A DNA stretch of 64,000 nt from an uncultured Stomatobaculum sp. (lineage in GTDB: Bacteria; Bacillota; Clostridia; Lachnospirales; Lachnospiraceae). The DNA lies in assembly GCF_937924975.1 (NCBI RefSeq), contig NZ_CALEYG010000012.1, forward strand, positions 31,047 to 95,046, written 5' to 3'. Position 1 is the first letter of the stretch, and every line of letters starts with the position of its first letter. Below are positions 45,594-54,288 of the stretch, piece after piece. The position numbers were made by a program, and so were the translations under genes. The notes beneath the pieces were generated by a model, which ran no database searches, was not told where the DNA came from, and was given only the letters and a program-made list of their open reading frames with translations.

Positions 45594-46185
45594 ACGGCAG
45601 GCGGTTGCCGACCAGAATGCAGACTGCCGCGAGCGGAAGCGCTGTCAGGGCATCGATTACGACATGCTGCTTCGTAAAGAGCGTCGAAACCACGATGCCG
45701 AGCGCGACCGGTGCCGCAATCGCTGCGACGGCGAACGGCAGGCCGGGCGTTGCGCCGACAAAGTGTAACACGAGATAGCACATCGAGCAGTGCATACTCG
45801 GCGCGCAGTTGACGCCCTTATAGCTCCCCCGGAACACAAGCCGCATAGCCTGTCCCGAAACAGTATCCGGCGCCTCGGGGCGCGCAAAACTCGTCGGGTA
45901 GGCGAGGTAGCAAAAAAGGCTCAGCGCGATGTCCAGAAGAATTGCCGTCTGGTAGCGCGCATAGGCCATCGGATCCGCCGCAAAAAGAGCGAGCGGAAAC
46001 AAAAGGATTAACGGAAACCAGAGCACATAGATATAGACAAAGGCGGGCACGAACGGTATGTGTCCGTCTATTTTTTTTGCCACATTGTGCGGCTTCCCCT
46101 CAAAGACCTCGACGCCGAAGTACAAAAGAGTCTGCAGGCCGAGAAGCAGGATCTCGGCGAGCAGAACCTTGATTCGAATTCCCAT
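45559..46185 (-). CDS. PAP2 family membrane phosphatase
   Basis: A 208-residue membrane protein with about six helices. Active-site motifs are NCAPSMHC (catalytic His in the second signature, about 127-134) and STLFTKQHVVIDAL (third signature with Arg-less variant, His near 174). The family removes phosphate from undecaprenyl or phosphatidyl lipids; the CAPSMH form is like inositolphosphotransferase-type members. It is convergent with the GTPase-NYN gene and the two reading frames overlap by 35 bases at their 3' ends. Confidence 0.85.
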   Translation of the reverse strand: MGIRIKVLLAEILLLGLQTLLYFGVEVFEGKPHNVAKKIDGHIPFVPAFVYIYVLWFPLILLFPLALFAADPMAYARYQTAILLDIALSLFCYLAYPTSFARPEAPDTVSGQAMRLVFRGSYKGVNCAPSMHCSMCYLVLHFVGATPGLPFAVAAIAAPVALGIVVSTLFTKQHVVIDALTALPLAAVCILVGNRLPFTALLHWILGA

Positions 46186-46188
46186 GAC

Positions 46189-47172
46189 TCAGCGCTCCTC
46201 CCGGAAATACGAGAGACCAAGGCTCGCCGGCGGCTGATCCTCCGGCCGGTTTCTCCGACCCGTCTGAATCAGAACCAGAATGGTCGCGAGATAGGGCAAC
46301 ATCTTAAAAAGCTCCTGCGCCGAGCGATTCAGGCCCGGAATGTAGAGATACAGAATATAGAGACCGCCGAAGAGGAAGGAACCCCAAATTGCCTTTCTCG
46401 CGTTCCAGACCGAGAGGATGACCAGAGCGACGGCGAGCCAGCCGCGGTCGCCGAAGCCGTCGTTCGCCCAAGTGCCGCCGAGATATTCCATCACAAAGCA
46501 GAGACCGCCGAGTCCGGCGAGTGCAGCTCCGACCACGGTCGAGACATATTTCACGCGGTTCACATCGACCCCGGCAGCATCCGCCGCGGCCGGATCCTCA
46601 CCGACTGCCCGGATTTCGAGTCCCTTCCGGGTGCCTGTCAACAGGAAGGCGAGGCAGAGCGACAACGCAATCGAGAGGTAGGTCAAAAAGCCGAAGGAAA
46701 AGAAGGCCTTGCCGACAAACGGCAGGCCCGAGAGGCCGGGCAGACTCTGCCGGTACGCCGCTGCCGTGAGCTTCGTGGAAATCTGCCCCACGCCGCCCGC
46801 GAGCTGTGAGAGCGAGCCGCCGAAGAAATTGCCGAAGCCGACGCCGAAAGTGGTCAGCGAGAGACCCACGACATTCTGGTTCGCGCGGAGCGTGACCGTC
46901 AGGAAGCTGTACAAAAGTCCCGCGAGCATTGAGACAAGCAGCGCCGCGCAGAGAGACACCAGCAGACCAAACAGCCCGGACGCGCGGTCGCCCGCCGCTC
47001 TCTCATAGAAAAAGGCCGCAATCAGCCCCGAGACACCGCCCATATACATGATACCCGGAATGCCGAGGTTTAAATTGCCCGCCTTCTCGGTCAGAATTTC
47101 CCCGTTCGCGCCGTAGAGAATCGGGACGCCCTGCAGGATGGCGCGCTGCAAAAAAGTGGAAAGCAAATTCAT
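46189..47172 (-). CDS. BMP-type ABC transporter permease (NupQ-like)
   Basis: A 327-residue permease with about eight hydrophobic segments. The start region QRAILQGVPILYGANGEILTEKAGNLNLGIPGIMYMGG and the GLEIRAVGEDPAAADAAGVDVNRVKY EAA-like loop are typical of the YufQ/NupQ half of nucleoside importers. It overlaps the other permease by four bases and is the last gene of the operon. Confidence 0.93.
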   Translation of the reverse strand: MNLLSTFLQRAILQGVPILYGANGEILTEKAGNLNLGIPGIMYMGGVSGLIAAFFYERAAGDRASGLFGLLVSLCAALLVSMLAGLLYSFLTVTLRANQNVVGLSLTTFGVGFGNFFGGSLSQLAGGVGQISTKLTAAAYRQSLPGLSGLPFVGKAFFSFGFLTYLSIALSLCLAFLLTGTRKGLEIRAVGEDPAAADAAGVDVNRVKYVSTVVGAALAGLGGLCFVMEYLGGTWANDGFGDRGWLAVALVILSVWNARKAIWGSFLFGGLYILYLYIPGLNRSAQELFKMLPYLATILVLIQTGRRNRPEDQPPASLGLSYFREER

Positions 47173-48278
47173 TTCGTCGCTCCTCTCTTTCGAAGTGTCA
47201 GTCGGTAGCGGACAAAGAACTCACAGCCGATCAGGAAAAAGAGCACGATTCCCGTGATGATGTCCGAAAAGTTCTGGTTTAACTTAAACTGCGTCGCAAT
47301 CTGAATGGCACCCTGCTGCATGAAGCAGAGAAGAATCGCGGTCAGCGCCATGAAGAGCGGATTGAAATTCGCCATCCAGGCGACCAGAATCGCCGTGAAG
47401 CCGCGCCCGTTTGCCGTGCTGACGGAGAGCGTGTGCCCCGCGCCGCCCACAATCACCGCGCCCGCGAGACCGCAGATTGCGCCGGAAATCGCCATGGTCC
47501 GAAGCATGACGCGCTGCACCGAAATGCCCGCATAGCGCGCCGTGTTTTGGCTCGCGCCGACCACCGAAATCTCAAAACCCTGCTTGGTGCGCGTCAGATA
47601 GAGGTGCATGAGCACCGTCACGAGGAGGATGATGCAGAGGCCGAAGATATACTGACTGCCCGCAAACCCTGTGCCGCCGATGCGCGGAAACCAACCCGCG
47701 CGCGTCGCCTGGTTGATTGTGCCGATGCTGTTCGAGCCCTTCGGGTTCTCCCAGAAACAGATGGCAAAGGTCACCAGCTGCAGGGCGACATAGTTCATCA
47801 TGAGCGTGAACAAGGTCTCGTTCGTGTGATAGCGCGCCTTGCAGTAAGCGGGAACGAGGCCCCAGACCATGCCGAAGAGCATGCTGCAGACGAGCATCAA
47901 GAGGAGGAGCAGCGCATTCGGCAGTTTTCCGCCGAGGAGTATCATGAGTCCGGCACTCGCAATACCGCCGACCAGAATCTGTCCCTCCGCGCCGATGTTC
48001 CAGAAGCGCATGCGGAAGGCCGGCGTGAGACCGACCGCGATTAAGAGCAGAATGCCGCTCTCCCGTATCGTAACCCAGAGGCGCCGCGGGTTTCCGACCG
48101 CGCCGGTGACCAGTGCCTCATAGACCCCGAGCGGGTTCACCCCGGTCACGAGCACAATGACTGCCGCGCAGGTCACGAGCGCGAGCAGCAGCGCAATCAG
48201 ATGAATCAGCGCAAGCTTCCCGAAAGAGATATAGCCGCGCTTATGCATTTGAAACAGTGGTTCCCGACTCTGTCTCAT
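47169..48278 (-). CDS. BMP-type ABC transporter permease (NupP-like)
   Basis: A 369-residue permease with about ten hydrophobic segments. It carries the cytoplasmic loop TRTKQGFEISVVGASQNTARYAGISV, which contacts the ATPase, and a GRGFTAILVAWMANFNP stretch near the C-terminus. Overlaps of four bases with both neighbours (ATGA) give one transcription unit. Confidence 0.93.
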   Translation of the reverse strand: MRQSREPLFQMHKRGYISFGKLALIHLIALLLALVTCAAVIVLVTGVNPLGVYEALVTGAVGNPRRLWVTIRESGILLLIAVGLTPAFRMRFWNIGAEGQILVGGIASAGLMILLGGKLPNALLLLLMLVCSMLFGMVWGLVPAYCKARYHTNETLFTLMMNYVALQLVTFAICFWENPKGSNSIGTINQATRAGWFPRIGGTGFAGSQYIFGLCIILLVTVLMHLYLTRTKQGFEISVVGASQNTARYAGISVQRVMLRTMAISGAICGLAGAVIVGGAGHTLSVSTANGRGFTAILVAWMANFNPLFMALTAILLCFMQQGAIQIATQFKLNQNFSDIITGIVLFFLIGCEFFVRYRLTLRKRGATK

Positions 48279-49795
48279 GTCTCGCTCTCCTCTCCGCCCA
48301 TCATTCTTCTTCCCAGTTCTTCCTTGCTCGCCGTGCGCGCATCCAGAATCCCGGCACTCTTACCGCCCTGCAGCACGAGAATGCGGTCGCAGAGTTCCAG
48401 AAGCACATCCAGATCCTCGCCGACGCAAATCACGGCGCTGCCTTTCTTTTTCTGCTCGTTCAGGAGCTGATAAATCATGTAGGAGGAGTGAATGTCGAGG
48501 CCGCGCACCGGGTAGGCAGCCATCACGACCTTGGGGCTTCCGAGTATCTCTCTGCCGACCAGCACCTTCTGGACATTGCCGCCCGAGAGCCGCCTGATTG
48601 GGGTCGCCGTGCCGGGCGTCGCGACCGAAAGCTCTTCGACAATCTGCTCCGCCTGCTCCTTCGGTTTCTTCCGGTCGGTCACAAAGCTCGCGCCGCTCCG
48701 GTAGGAGCGGAGCATCACATTGTCCGTCAGATCCATGCTGCCGACCAGCCCCATGCCCAGTCTGTCCTCCGGCACAAAAGCGAGGCGCACGCCGAGCGCT
48801 TCGATGGCTGCCGGTGTCATGCCCTTTAAATCCTTCTCGCTCCCGTCGTCCTCCCCGTAACAGATTTCTCCGCTGTAGGGCACCAACCCCGCTATGGCCT
48901 CGAGAAGCTCCCGCTGGCCGTTTCCGGCGATGCCGGCAATGCCCAGAATCTCGCCGCCCTGTAGCGTGAGGCTCAGATTCGAGAGCACCGGGACGCCCTC
49001 TGCGTTCACGCAGGTGACGTTTTCGAGGCGAAGTCGTCTCGGGCCGTTTAAGGGCGCCGCACGGTCTATGCCGAGCTTCACCTTCTCGCCGACCATCATC
49101 TCGGTGAGCAGGGTCACATCCGCCTTTGCGGTCTCGACCGCGCCGATGTACTGTCCCTTTCTAAGCACCGCAACGCGGTCCGAAAGCGCAAGCACCTCCG
49201 TCAGCTTGTGCGTGATAATCAGAATCGACTTGCCGTCTTCCCGCATCTTCCGGAGAATCGCAAAGAGGCGCTCGGTCTCCTGCGGGGTCAGCACGGCGGT
49301 CGGCTCATCGAGAATCAGGATGTCCGCGCCGCGGTACAGAACCTTCATAATCTCGACGGTCTGCTTCTCGGAGACCGAGAGCTCGTAGACCTTCTGCTTC
49401 GGATTCAGCCGAAAGCCGTAGCGCTCCGCGAGTTCCGCGAGGCGCTGCTCCGCTGCCTTCAGGTCGTATTTGCCGCCCCGCTCGCCGAGGATGATATTCT
49501 CGGCCGCACTGAACACCGGAATCAGCTTGAAGTGCTGGTGTATCATGCCGATGCCGAGCCGGAACGCATCCTTCGGGGACTGAATGCTCGCAACCTCGCC
49601 GTTTACTTTGATCTGTCCGCTGTCCGGAAAATAAATGCCCGAGAGCATATTCATGAGCGTCGTCTTGCCGCTCCCGTTTTCCCCGAGGAGCGCCAGTATC
49701 TCTCCCTTCTTCAGCGAAAAGCTCACGCGGTCGCTCGCCGTGACTTCGCCGAAGCGCTTGGTAATCTCGCAAAACTCAATTGCGTTTTCTGCCAC
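48275..49795 (-). CDS. ABC transporter ATPase with two nucleotide-binding domains (NupO-like)
   Basis: A 506-residue protein with two ABC domains. The first has GENGSGKTTLMNML (Walker A, about 35-48) and LSVSEKQTVEI with LILDEPTAVLTPQ. The second has a degenerate Walker A (GIAGNGQRELLEAI) and LSGGNVQKVLVGRE, as in sugar and nucleoside importers. Start is GTG at 49795 with AGGAGG six bases upstream. An intrinsic terminator sits between it and the binding-protein gene, so it may be expressed at a lower level. Confidence 0.94.
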   Translation of the reverse strand: MAENAIEFCEITKRFGEVTASDRVSFSLKKGEILALLGENGSGKTTLMNMLSGIYFPDSGQIKVNGEVASIQSPKDAFRLGIGMIHQHFKLIPVFSAAENIILGERGGKYDLKAAEQRLAELAERYGFRLNPKQKVYELSVSEKQTVEIMKVLYRGADILILDEPTAVLTPQETERLFAILRKMREDGKSILIITHKLTEVLALSDRVAVLRKGQYIGAVETAKADVTLLTEMMVGEKVKLGIDRAAPLNGPRRLRLENVTCVNAEGVPVLSNLSLTLQGGEILGIAGIAGNGQRELLEAIAGLVPYSGEICYGEDDGSEKDLKGMTPAAIEALGVRLAFVPEDRLGMGLVGSMDLTDNVMLRSYRSGASFVTDRKKPKEQAEQIVEELSVATPGTATPIRRLSGGNVQKVLVGREILGSPKVVMAAYPVRGLDIHSSYMIYQLLNEQKKKGSAVICVGEDLDVLLELCDRILVLQGGKSAGILDARTASKEELGRRMMGGEESET

Positions 49796-49827
49796 AGTTT
49801 CCTCCTAAAAGCCGCTGGCTTTGAATC

Positions 49828-49859
49828 AAAAAGCCTCCTGCCGTCGCAGGGGGCTTTTT
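49828..49859 (-). terminator. attenuating terminator between bmp gene and ABC genes
   Basis: On the minus strand AAAAAGCCCCCTGC pairs with GCAGGAGGCTTTTT around a four-base loop and ends in T5. It lies 16 bases after the binding-protein stop. Confidence 0.85.
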
Positions 49860-49875
49860 GTGGGTCTTTCCTGGA

Positions 49876-51102
49876 TTAGTTTGCGGTCGCCTCGATGCCA
49901 TCGACAATCAAGTCAAAGCTCGGAGAAGAGCGGTACTCCGACTCGTGGAAGTAACCGTCCGAGACCAGCTCCTGGCCGTTCGGCGCATAGCTCGTAACTT
50001 CCTTGCCGTTCACCGTGAAGGTCTTGGTGTCGAAGACATGCAGGGCTCCGTCCTTAATCTTCTGCTCCACTTCCTTCAGTTTCTCCTCGGTGCCCGGTGC
50101 AGCCGCCGTGCCGAGCTTCGTGAGACGCACAGCATCCTGCGCAAAGCCCTCCGACCAATCCGTTGCAATCGGCTCACCGGAAAGCACGCTCTGAATCGCG
50201 TACTCGTAGTAAACTTCCCAGTTGTTGGTCGGCGAAGTGATTGCCGAATCCGGCGCAACACCGGTCATATCGATGTTATAGCCGACGCAGGGCACCTTCT
50301 CCTCTTCCGCAGCGGTCGGCGCGCCGGTCGTGTCAGCATGCTGGCTGATCAGCACGCAGCCGTCGGAAATGAGCTGCTTTGCGGTCTCCGCCTCGACCGC
50401 CGGGTCGCCCCAGCTGTTCGTGTAGAGCACCTTCATCGTGGTCTCCGGGACCACGGACTTCGCGCCGAGGTAGAAAGCCGTATAGCCGGAGATTACCTCC
50501 GCATAGGGGTACGCGCCGACATAGCCGAGACGCGCCTGATCGGCCTTGATCTTGCCCTCGTCGATCATCTGCTTCAGCTTTAAGCCCGCCGCGACGCCGC
50601 TCACATAGCGCGCCTCGAAGATGTCGTCGAAGTAGTTGTGGAAGTTGCTGAGACCGGCACCGGCTGCCTGGTTGCCGCTCGCGTGACAAAAGGTAATCTC
50701 CGGGTGGTCCTTTGCGACCTCCAGCATATAGCTCTCATAGCCGAAGCTCGTGCCGAAAATCAGCTGACAGCCCTGGTTTGCGAGATCCTCGGTCGCATCG
50801 AGCGAAGACTCGTCCTCGCGGATGTTGGTCTTCAGAATCAGCTGATCCTCGCTGAGACCCAGCGTCTTTGCCGCTTCCTTGAGCCCGTTGATGTGGCTTG
50901 CGCTGTAACCCTCGTTCTCATCACCGATTAACAGCATGCCGATTTTTAACTTCTCCTTCGGAACCACCGTCTGGGTCGAGCCGTCCGCTGTCGTCGTGCT
51001 CTCCGCCGCAGCCTTTGTCTCTGTCTTTGCACTGCTGCCGCAACCCGCCAGCAAGAGTGCTGCCGAAAGCAGCGCGCAAACCGCCTTTGCCGTCTTCTTC
51101 AT
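49876..51102 (-). CDS. BMP family nucleoside-binding lipoprotein
   Basis: A 408-residue substrate-binding protein. A lipoprotein signal ends in LLLAGC with Cys21 as the lipidation site, followed by a Ser/Thr/Ala-rich tether. The core KIGMLLIGDENEGYSASHINGL and IFGTSFGYESYMLEVAKDHP is BMP-type (PnrA/MED family), which bind purine nucleosides. The ATG at 51102 has GGGGAGG upstream; the frame is open to 51162, but only without a ribosome-binding site. It heads the operon. Confidence 0.94.
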   Translation of the reverse strand: MKKTAKAVCALLSAALLLAGCGSSAKTETKAAAESTTTADGSTQTVVPKEKLKIGMLLIGDENEGYSASHINGLKEAAKTLGLSEDQLILKTNIREDESSLDATEDLANQGCQLIFGTSFGYESYMLEVAKDHPEITFCHASGNQAAGAGLSNFHNYFDDIFEARYVSGVAAGLKLKQMIDEGKIKADQARLGYVGAYPYAEVISGYTAFYLGAKSVVPETTMKVLYTNSWGDPAVEAETAKQLISDGCVLISQHADTTGAPTAAEEEKVPCVGYNIDMTGVAPDSAITSPTNNWEVYYEYAIQSVLSGEPIATDWSEGFAQDAVRLTKLGTAAAPGTEEKLKEVEQKIKDGALHVFDTKTFTVNGKEVTSYAPNGQELVSDGYFHESEYRSSPSFDLIVDGIEATAN

Positions 51103-51152
51103 ACTGTTCCTCCCCGTACCTTCTATAATTATATGAATCACCGTGTTCCTTT

Positions 51153-51181
51153 TGTATACCACATTTTTACCGTGCGCTCAA
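51153..51181 (-). promoter_or_regulatory. promoter of the BMP importer operon
   Basis: The minus strand has TTGAGC (51176-51181), a 17-base spacer and TATACA (51153-51158). It overlaps the gap after trkH. Confidence 0.65.
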
Positions 51182-51188
51182 GTCCTTC

Positions 51189-52670
51189 TCAATCGCTGAC
51201 AATGGGCGTGCTGAGCCGCTTGGTCATCCAGACTTCCGGCGAGAGCAGGAAGAGGAGCGGGAAAATCTCGAGGCGTCCGAACAACATATCCACCGAGAGC
51301 ACAAACTTCGAAAAATCCGAGAACGCGCTGAAGTTTCCGGTCGGCCCGACCATGCCGAGACCGGGCCCTATGTTGTTAAAGGTACAGATGACCGCCGAGA
51401 ATGTCGTCTCGAAGCTCTTGCCGTCCAGAGACACCAGAACCACCGAGACAATCAGAATGCAGAGATAGGCCGCGAGAAAGGCCGTCGTCCCGAACATCAC
51501 GCTATTGTCCACGCGGCGCTTGTCCATGCGCACCGAGCGCACGCGGCGCGGGTGAATCATCTGACACATCTGCAGTCTCAGATGTTTAAAGAGCAGCAAC
51601 ACACGCGATACCTTGAGGCCGCCGCCGGTCGAACCCGCCGAAGCGCCGATACACATGACGAGCAGCAGCATGTAGCGCGAGAATTCAGGCCACTTGTCAA
51701 AGTCCGCCGTGCAGTAGCCGGTCGTCGTCATGACCGAGGAGACCGAGAAGAAGCTGTCACGGAAGGCCTGCCCGAAATCGCCCGGATAAAACCCGCGGAA
51801 CACATTGATTGCAATGAGCAGCGAAGCACCGAGCATGATAATCCAGTACCAGCGGAACTCCTCGTTGTGGAGCACATCCTTCCACTTCCGGGTCAGCATC
51901 AGATAGTAGACCGAGAAGTTGACACCGAAGAGCGCCATGAAGACACCGATTGTCATCTGCACAAGCTGGCTCGGATAGGCCGCGATAGAATTGTTCTTAA
52001 TCGCAAAGCCACCCGTGCCCGCTGTGCCGAAAGTGTTCATGACGGCATCAAAAAGCGGCATGCCCTCGAAGAGCAGAATAATCACCATCAGGACGGTCAT
52101 CGCAAAGTAGATGATGTAGGTAATCTTTGCGGTCGTCGAAATCTTGGGCACCAGCTTGCCGACCGAGGGGCCCGGACTCTCCGCCTTCATGAGCTGTAAG
52201 GGGCCGCCGTCGCCCTTTGCGAGCGGCAGAATCGCGAGCAGGAAGACCAGCACACCCATACCGCCGATCCAGTGCGTAAAACTTCGCCAGTAGAGCAGAC
52301 CGTGCGACATGGCCTCGACATTCGTGAGGATACTCGAGCCCGTCGTCGTGAAACCGGACACCGTCTCAAACCAGCAGTCTATGTAGCGCGGAATCTCCCC
52401 GCTGATATAAAAGGGCAGCGCCCCAAACAGCGAGAGCACAATCCATCCGAGCGCACAGACCACAAACCCCTCGCTCATCGAAATGGAGCGGTGACTTCGG
52501 ATGCAGGAGAGCAAGATTCCAGGAATCATGGTGATAATAACAGCAATGACAATCGCGCGCTCGCTCTCCGGTTCCCGGTAAGCAGCTGCTACTGCAATCG
52601 CCGGCAGAAGAAAAATCCCCTCCACAAGGAGAATATAACCTATGTATTTTCCAATCAAACGGTAATTCAT
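51189..52670 (-). CDS. trkH: potassium uptake protein TrkH
   Basis: A 493-residue membrane subunit with four pore-loop repeats. Filter-type segments are visible as TVSGFTTTGSSI (about 102-113), FGTAGTGGFAIKN (about 214-226), VSSVMTTTGYCTAD (about 305-318) and FNNIGPGLG near 435. The N-terminal helix pair (YILLVEGIFLLPAI) is typical. It overlaps trkA by four bases (ATGA). Its partner TrkA gates it in response to NAD(H) or ATP. Confidence 0.95.
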   Translation of the reverse strand: MNYRLIGKYIGYILLVEGIFLLPAIAVAAAYREPESERAIVIAVIITMIPGILLSCIRSHRSISMSEGFVVCALGWIVLSLFGALPFYISGEIPRYIDCWFETVSGFTTTGSSILTNVEAMSHGLLYWRSFTHWIGGMGVLVFLLAILPLAKGDGGPLQLMKAESPGPSVGKLVPKISTTAKITYIIYFAMTVLMVIILLFEGMPLFDAVMNTFGTAGTGGFAIKNNSIAAYPSQLVQMTIGVFMALFGVNFSVYYLMLTRKWKDVLHNEEFRWYWIIMLGASLLIAINVFRGFYPGDFGQAFRDSFFSVSSVMTTTGYCTADFDKWPEFSRYMLLLVMCIGASAGSTGGGLKVSRVLLLFKHLRLQMCQMIHPRRVRSVRMDKRRVDNSVMFGTTAFLAAYLCILIVSVVLVSLDGKSFETTFSAVICTFNNIGPGLGMVGPTGNFSAFSDFSKFVLSVDMLFGRLEIFPLLFLLSPEVWMTKRLSTPIVSD

Positions 52671-54043
52671 GCCTCGCCTCCGCGATTTCGAAAGATATCC
52701 GTGAGGTTCGAGATCATCTGGCTTGCATTCGCAATGACCACAATCGAATCACCGTGCATCAGGCAGTCCTGACCGCCCGGAATAATGACCTTCTGGTTTC
52801 TGACGATGCCTGCAATCAGGATGGAAGACTTTAGAGGCAGTTCCATGATCGGCTTATTCACGAAGGGCGCATCCTCGGGAACGGTGAAGCCGAGCGACTC
52901 AATCGAACCGCCGCCAAGCGTATGGAGGGTCTCGACCGAACCCTCGCGCGACTGGCTCGCCGCGCGGGCGTAGCGCGTAATTTCATTGGCGGTCAGCACC
53001 TTCGGGCTCACAACCGCGCCGAGGTGCTCCTGCCCGAAGAGATTCACATACTCCGTCCGGTTCACCTTTGTGATGGTCTTCTTCGTGCCGATCGAGTGGG
53101 CATAAAGGGAAATCATGATGTTTTCCTCATCGATGCCGGTCAGCGGAACCACCGCGTCCATATTCGCAATGCCCTCTTCCGCGAGCACATGCTGGAGCGA
53201 GCCGTCGCCGTGGATGATGGCGGCGCCCGGCAACAGGTCCTCAAGTACCTCGCACTTTTTGAGATCCGTCTCCAAAATCGTCACATGCAAACCCGAGCGC
53301 AACAAGTCGGTCGCGAGGTAGCGGGCAATTGCGCTGCCGCCGATGATCATCACATTCTTCACATCAAGCGTCCGGATGCCGAAGCGGTGCAGAAGCGCGG
53401 GCAAATCCGCGGTCGCAGCCGCAAGGCCCAGCTTATCGCCGGCGCGGAGCTCGGTGGAGCCCGAGGGAACCAGCACCTCGCCGTTTCGTTCAATCGTACA
53501 AATCAATGCCTTTTTATCGAGAACGTTTGTGAGCTCCGAGAGCTTCCGCCCGGTGAGTTTTCCCTCCTCCGGGACAATGAGCTCGACCATCTCCGCGCGG
53601 CCGCCCGCAAACGAGTTCCGCGTGAGGAAGGTCGGAAACTGGAGCAGACGAAAAATTTCCTTCGCGCAGGTTTTCTCCGGATTGACCGAGACATTGATGC
53701 CGAAGCTGGTCTTTAAGAGGTTCATCTCCCGGTCGTATTCGGGGCTGCGGACACGCGCCACCGTATAGTTGCAGCCGAGTTTCTCCGCAACCAGCGCAGT
53801 CAGAAGATTCACCTCGTCGCTGTTGGTCACCGCAATCAAAAGGTCGGCGCTGTCCGCGCCCGCCTCCCGGAGAATCTCAATCGAGGCGCCGTTGCCCGGT
53901 ACAACCGCGACGTCCAGCTTCTCCTGCATAAATTCAAGCCGCGCCGGATTGCTATCCACGACCACCACTTCATGCCCTTCCCGCGAGAGCTGCTGCACGA
54001 GAAGTTCGCCTATTTTTCCGTTACCTACCACAATAATCTTCAT
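52667..54043 (-). CDS. trkA: Trk system potassium uptake regulatory protein TrkA
   Basis: A 458-residue peripheral regulator with two RCK units. The first Rossmann fold starts at KIIVVGNGKIGELLVQQL (2-19), the second at NVMIIGGSAIARYLATDLL (about 230-248), each followed by a TrkA-C subdomain. The ATG at 54043 matches the conserved start; a GTG at 54058 is possible. It heads the trkA-trkH pair. Confidence 0.95.
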   Translation of the reverse strand: MKIIVVGNGKIGELLVQQLSREGHEVVVVDSNPARLEFMQEKLDVAVVPGNGASIEILREAGADSADLLIAVTNSDEVNLLTALVAEKLGCNYTVARVRSPEYDREMNLLKTSFGINVSVNPEKTCAKEIFRLLQFPTFLTRNSFAGGRAEMVELIVPEEGKLTGRKLSELTNVLDKKALICTIERNGEVLVPSGSTELRAGDKLGLAAATADLPALLHRFGIRTLDVKNVMIIGGSAIARYLATDLLRSGLHVTILETDLKKCEVLEDLLPGAAIIHGDGSLQHVLAEEGIANMDAVVPLTGIDEENIMISLYAHSIGTKKTITKVNRTEYVNLFGQEHLGAVVSPKVLTANEITRYARAASQSREGSVETLHTLGGGSIESLGFTVPEDAPFVNKPIMELPLKSSILIAGIVRNQKVIIPGGQDCLMHGDSIVVIANASQMISNLTDIFRNRGGEA

Positions 54044-54145
54044 TATTTCGATAAACACCTTTCTTGGGGCTAAATAACTTTTCTATCATAGCACACTTTT
54101 TCGCGAAACATTGCCGCTTGCGTCTGAATTATTTTTGACTTTCTC

Positions 54146-54174
54146 TTGTCAACGCACTTTCCTCTCGCTATAAT
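54146..54174 (+). promoter_or_regulatory. promoter of the coiled-coil/MMPL operon
   Basis: TTGTCA (54146-54151), a 17-base spacer and a consensus TATAAT (54169-54174), about 115 bases ahead of the first gene. Confidence 0.85.
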
Positions 54175-54186
54175 AGTGCTTGTGTT

Positions 54187-54210
54187 TTTAATAGACACAA
54201 GTCTATTAAA
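54187..54210. promoter_or_regulatory. 24-base palindrome, candidate repressor operator
   Basis: TTTAATAGAC-ACAA-GTCTATTAAA is a perfect ten-base inverted repeat with a four-base centre, located 12 bases after the -10. The size and half-site spacing resemble TetR/AcrR family operators, but no regulator gene lies next to it. Confidence 0.7.
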
Positions 54211-54288
54211 TGCCAAGCGTTCATTACCGGTGCAAATACCGGCTGTTATGTATAGAACAACACAAAAGGAACAAAGGAGTCTTGCAGT

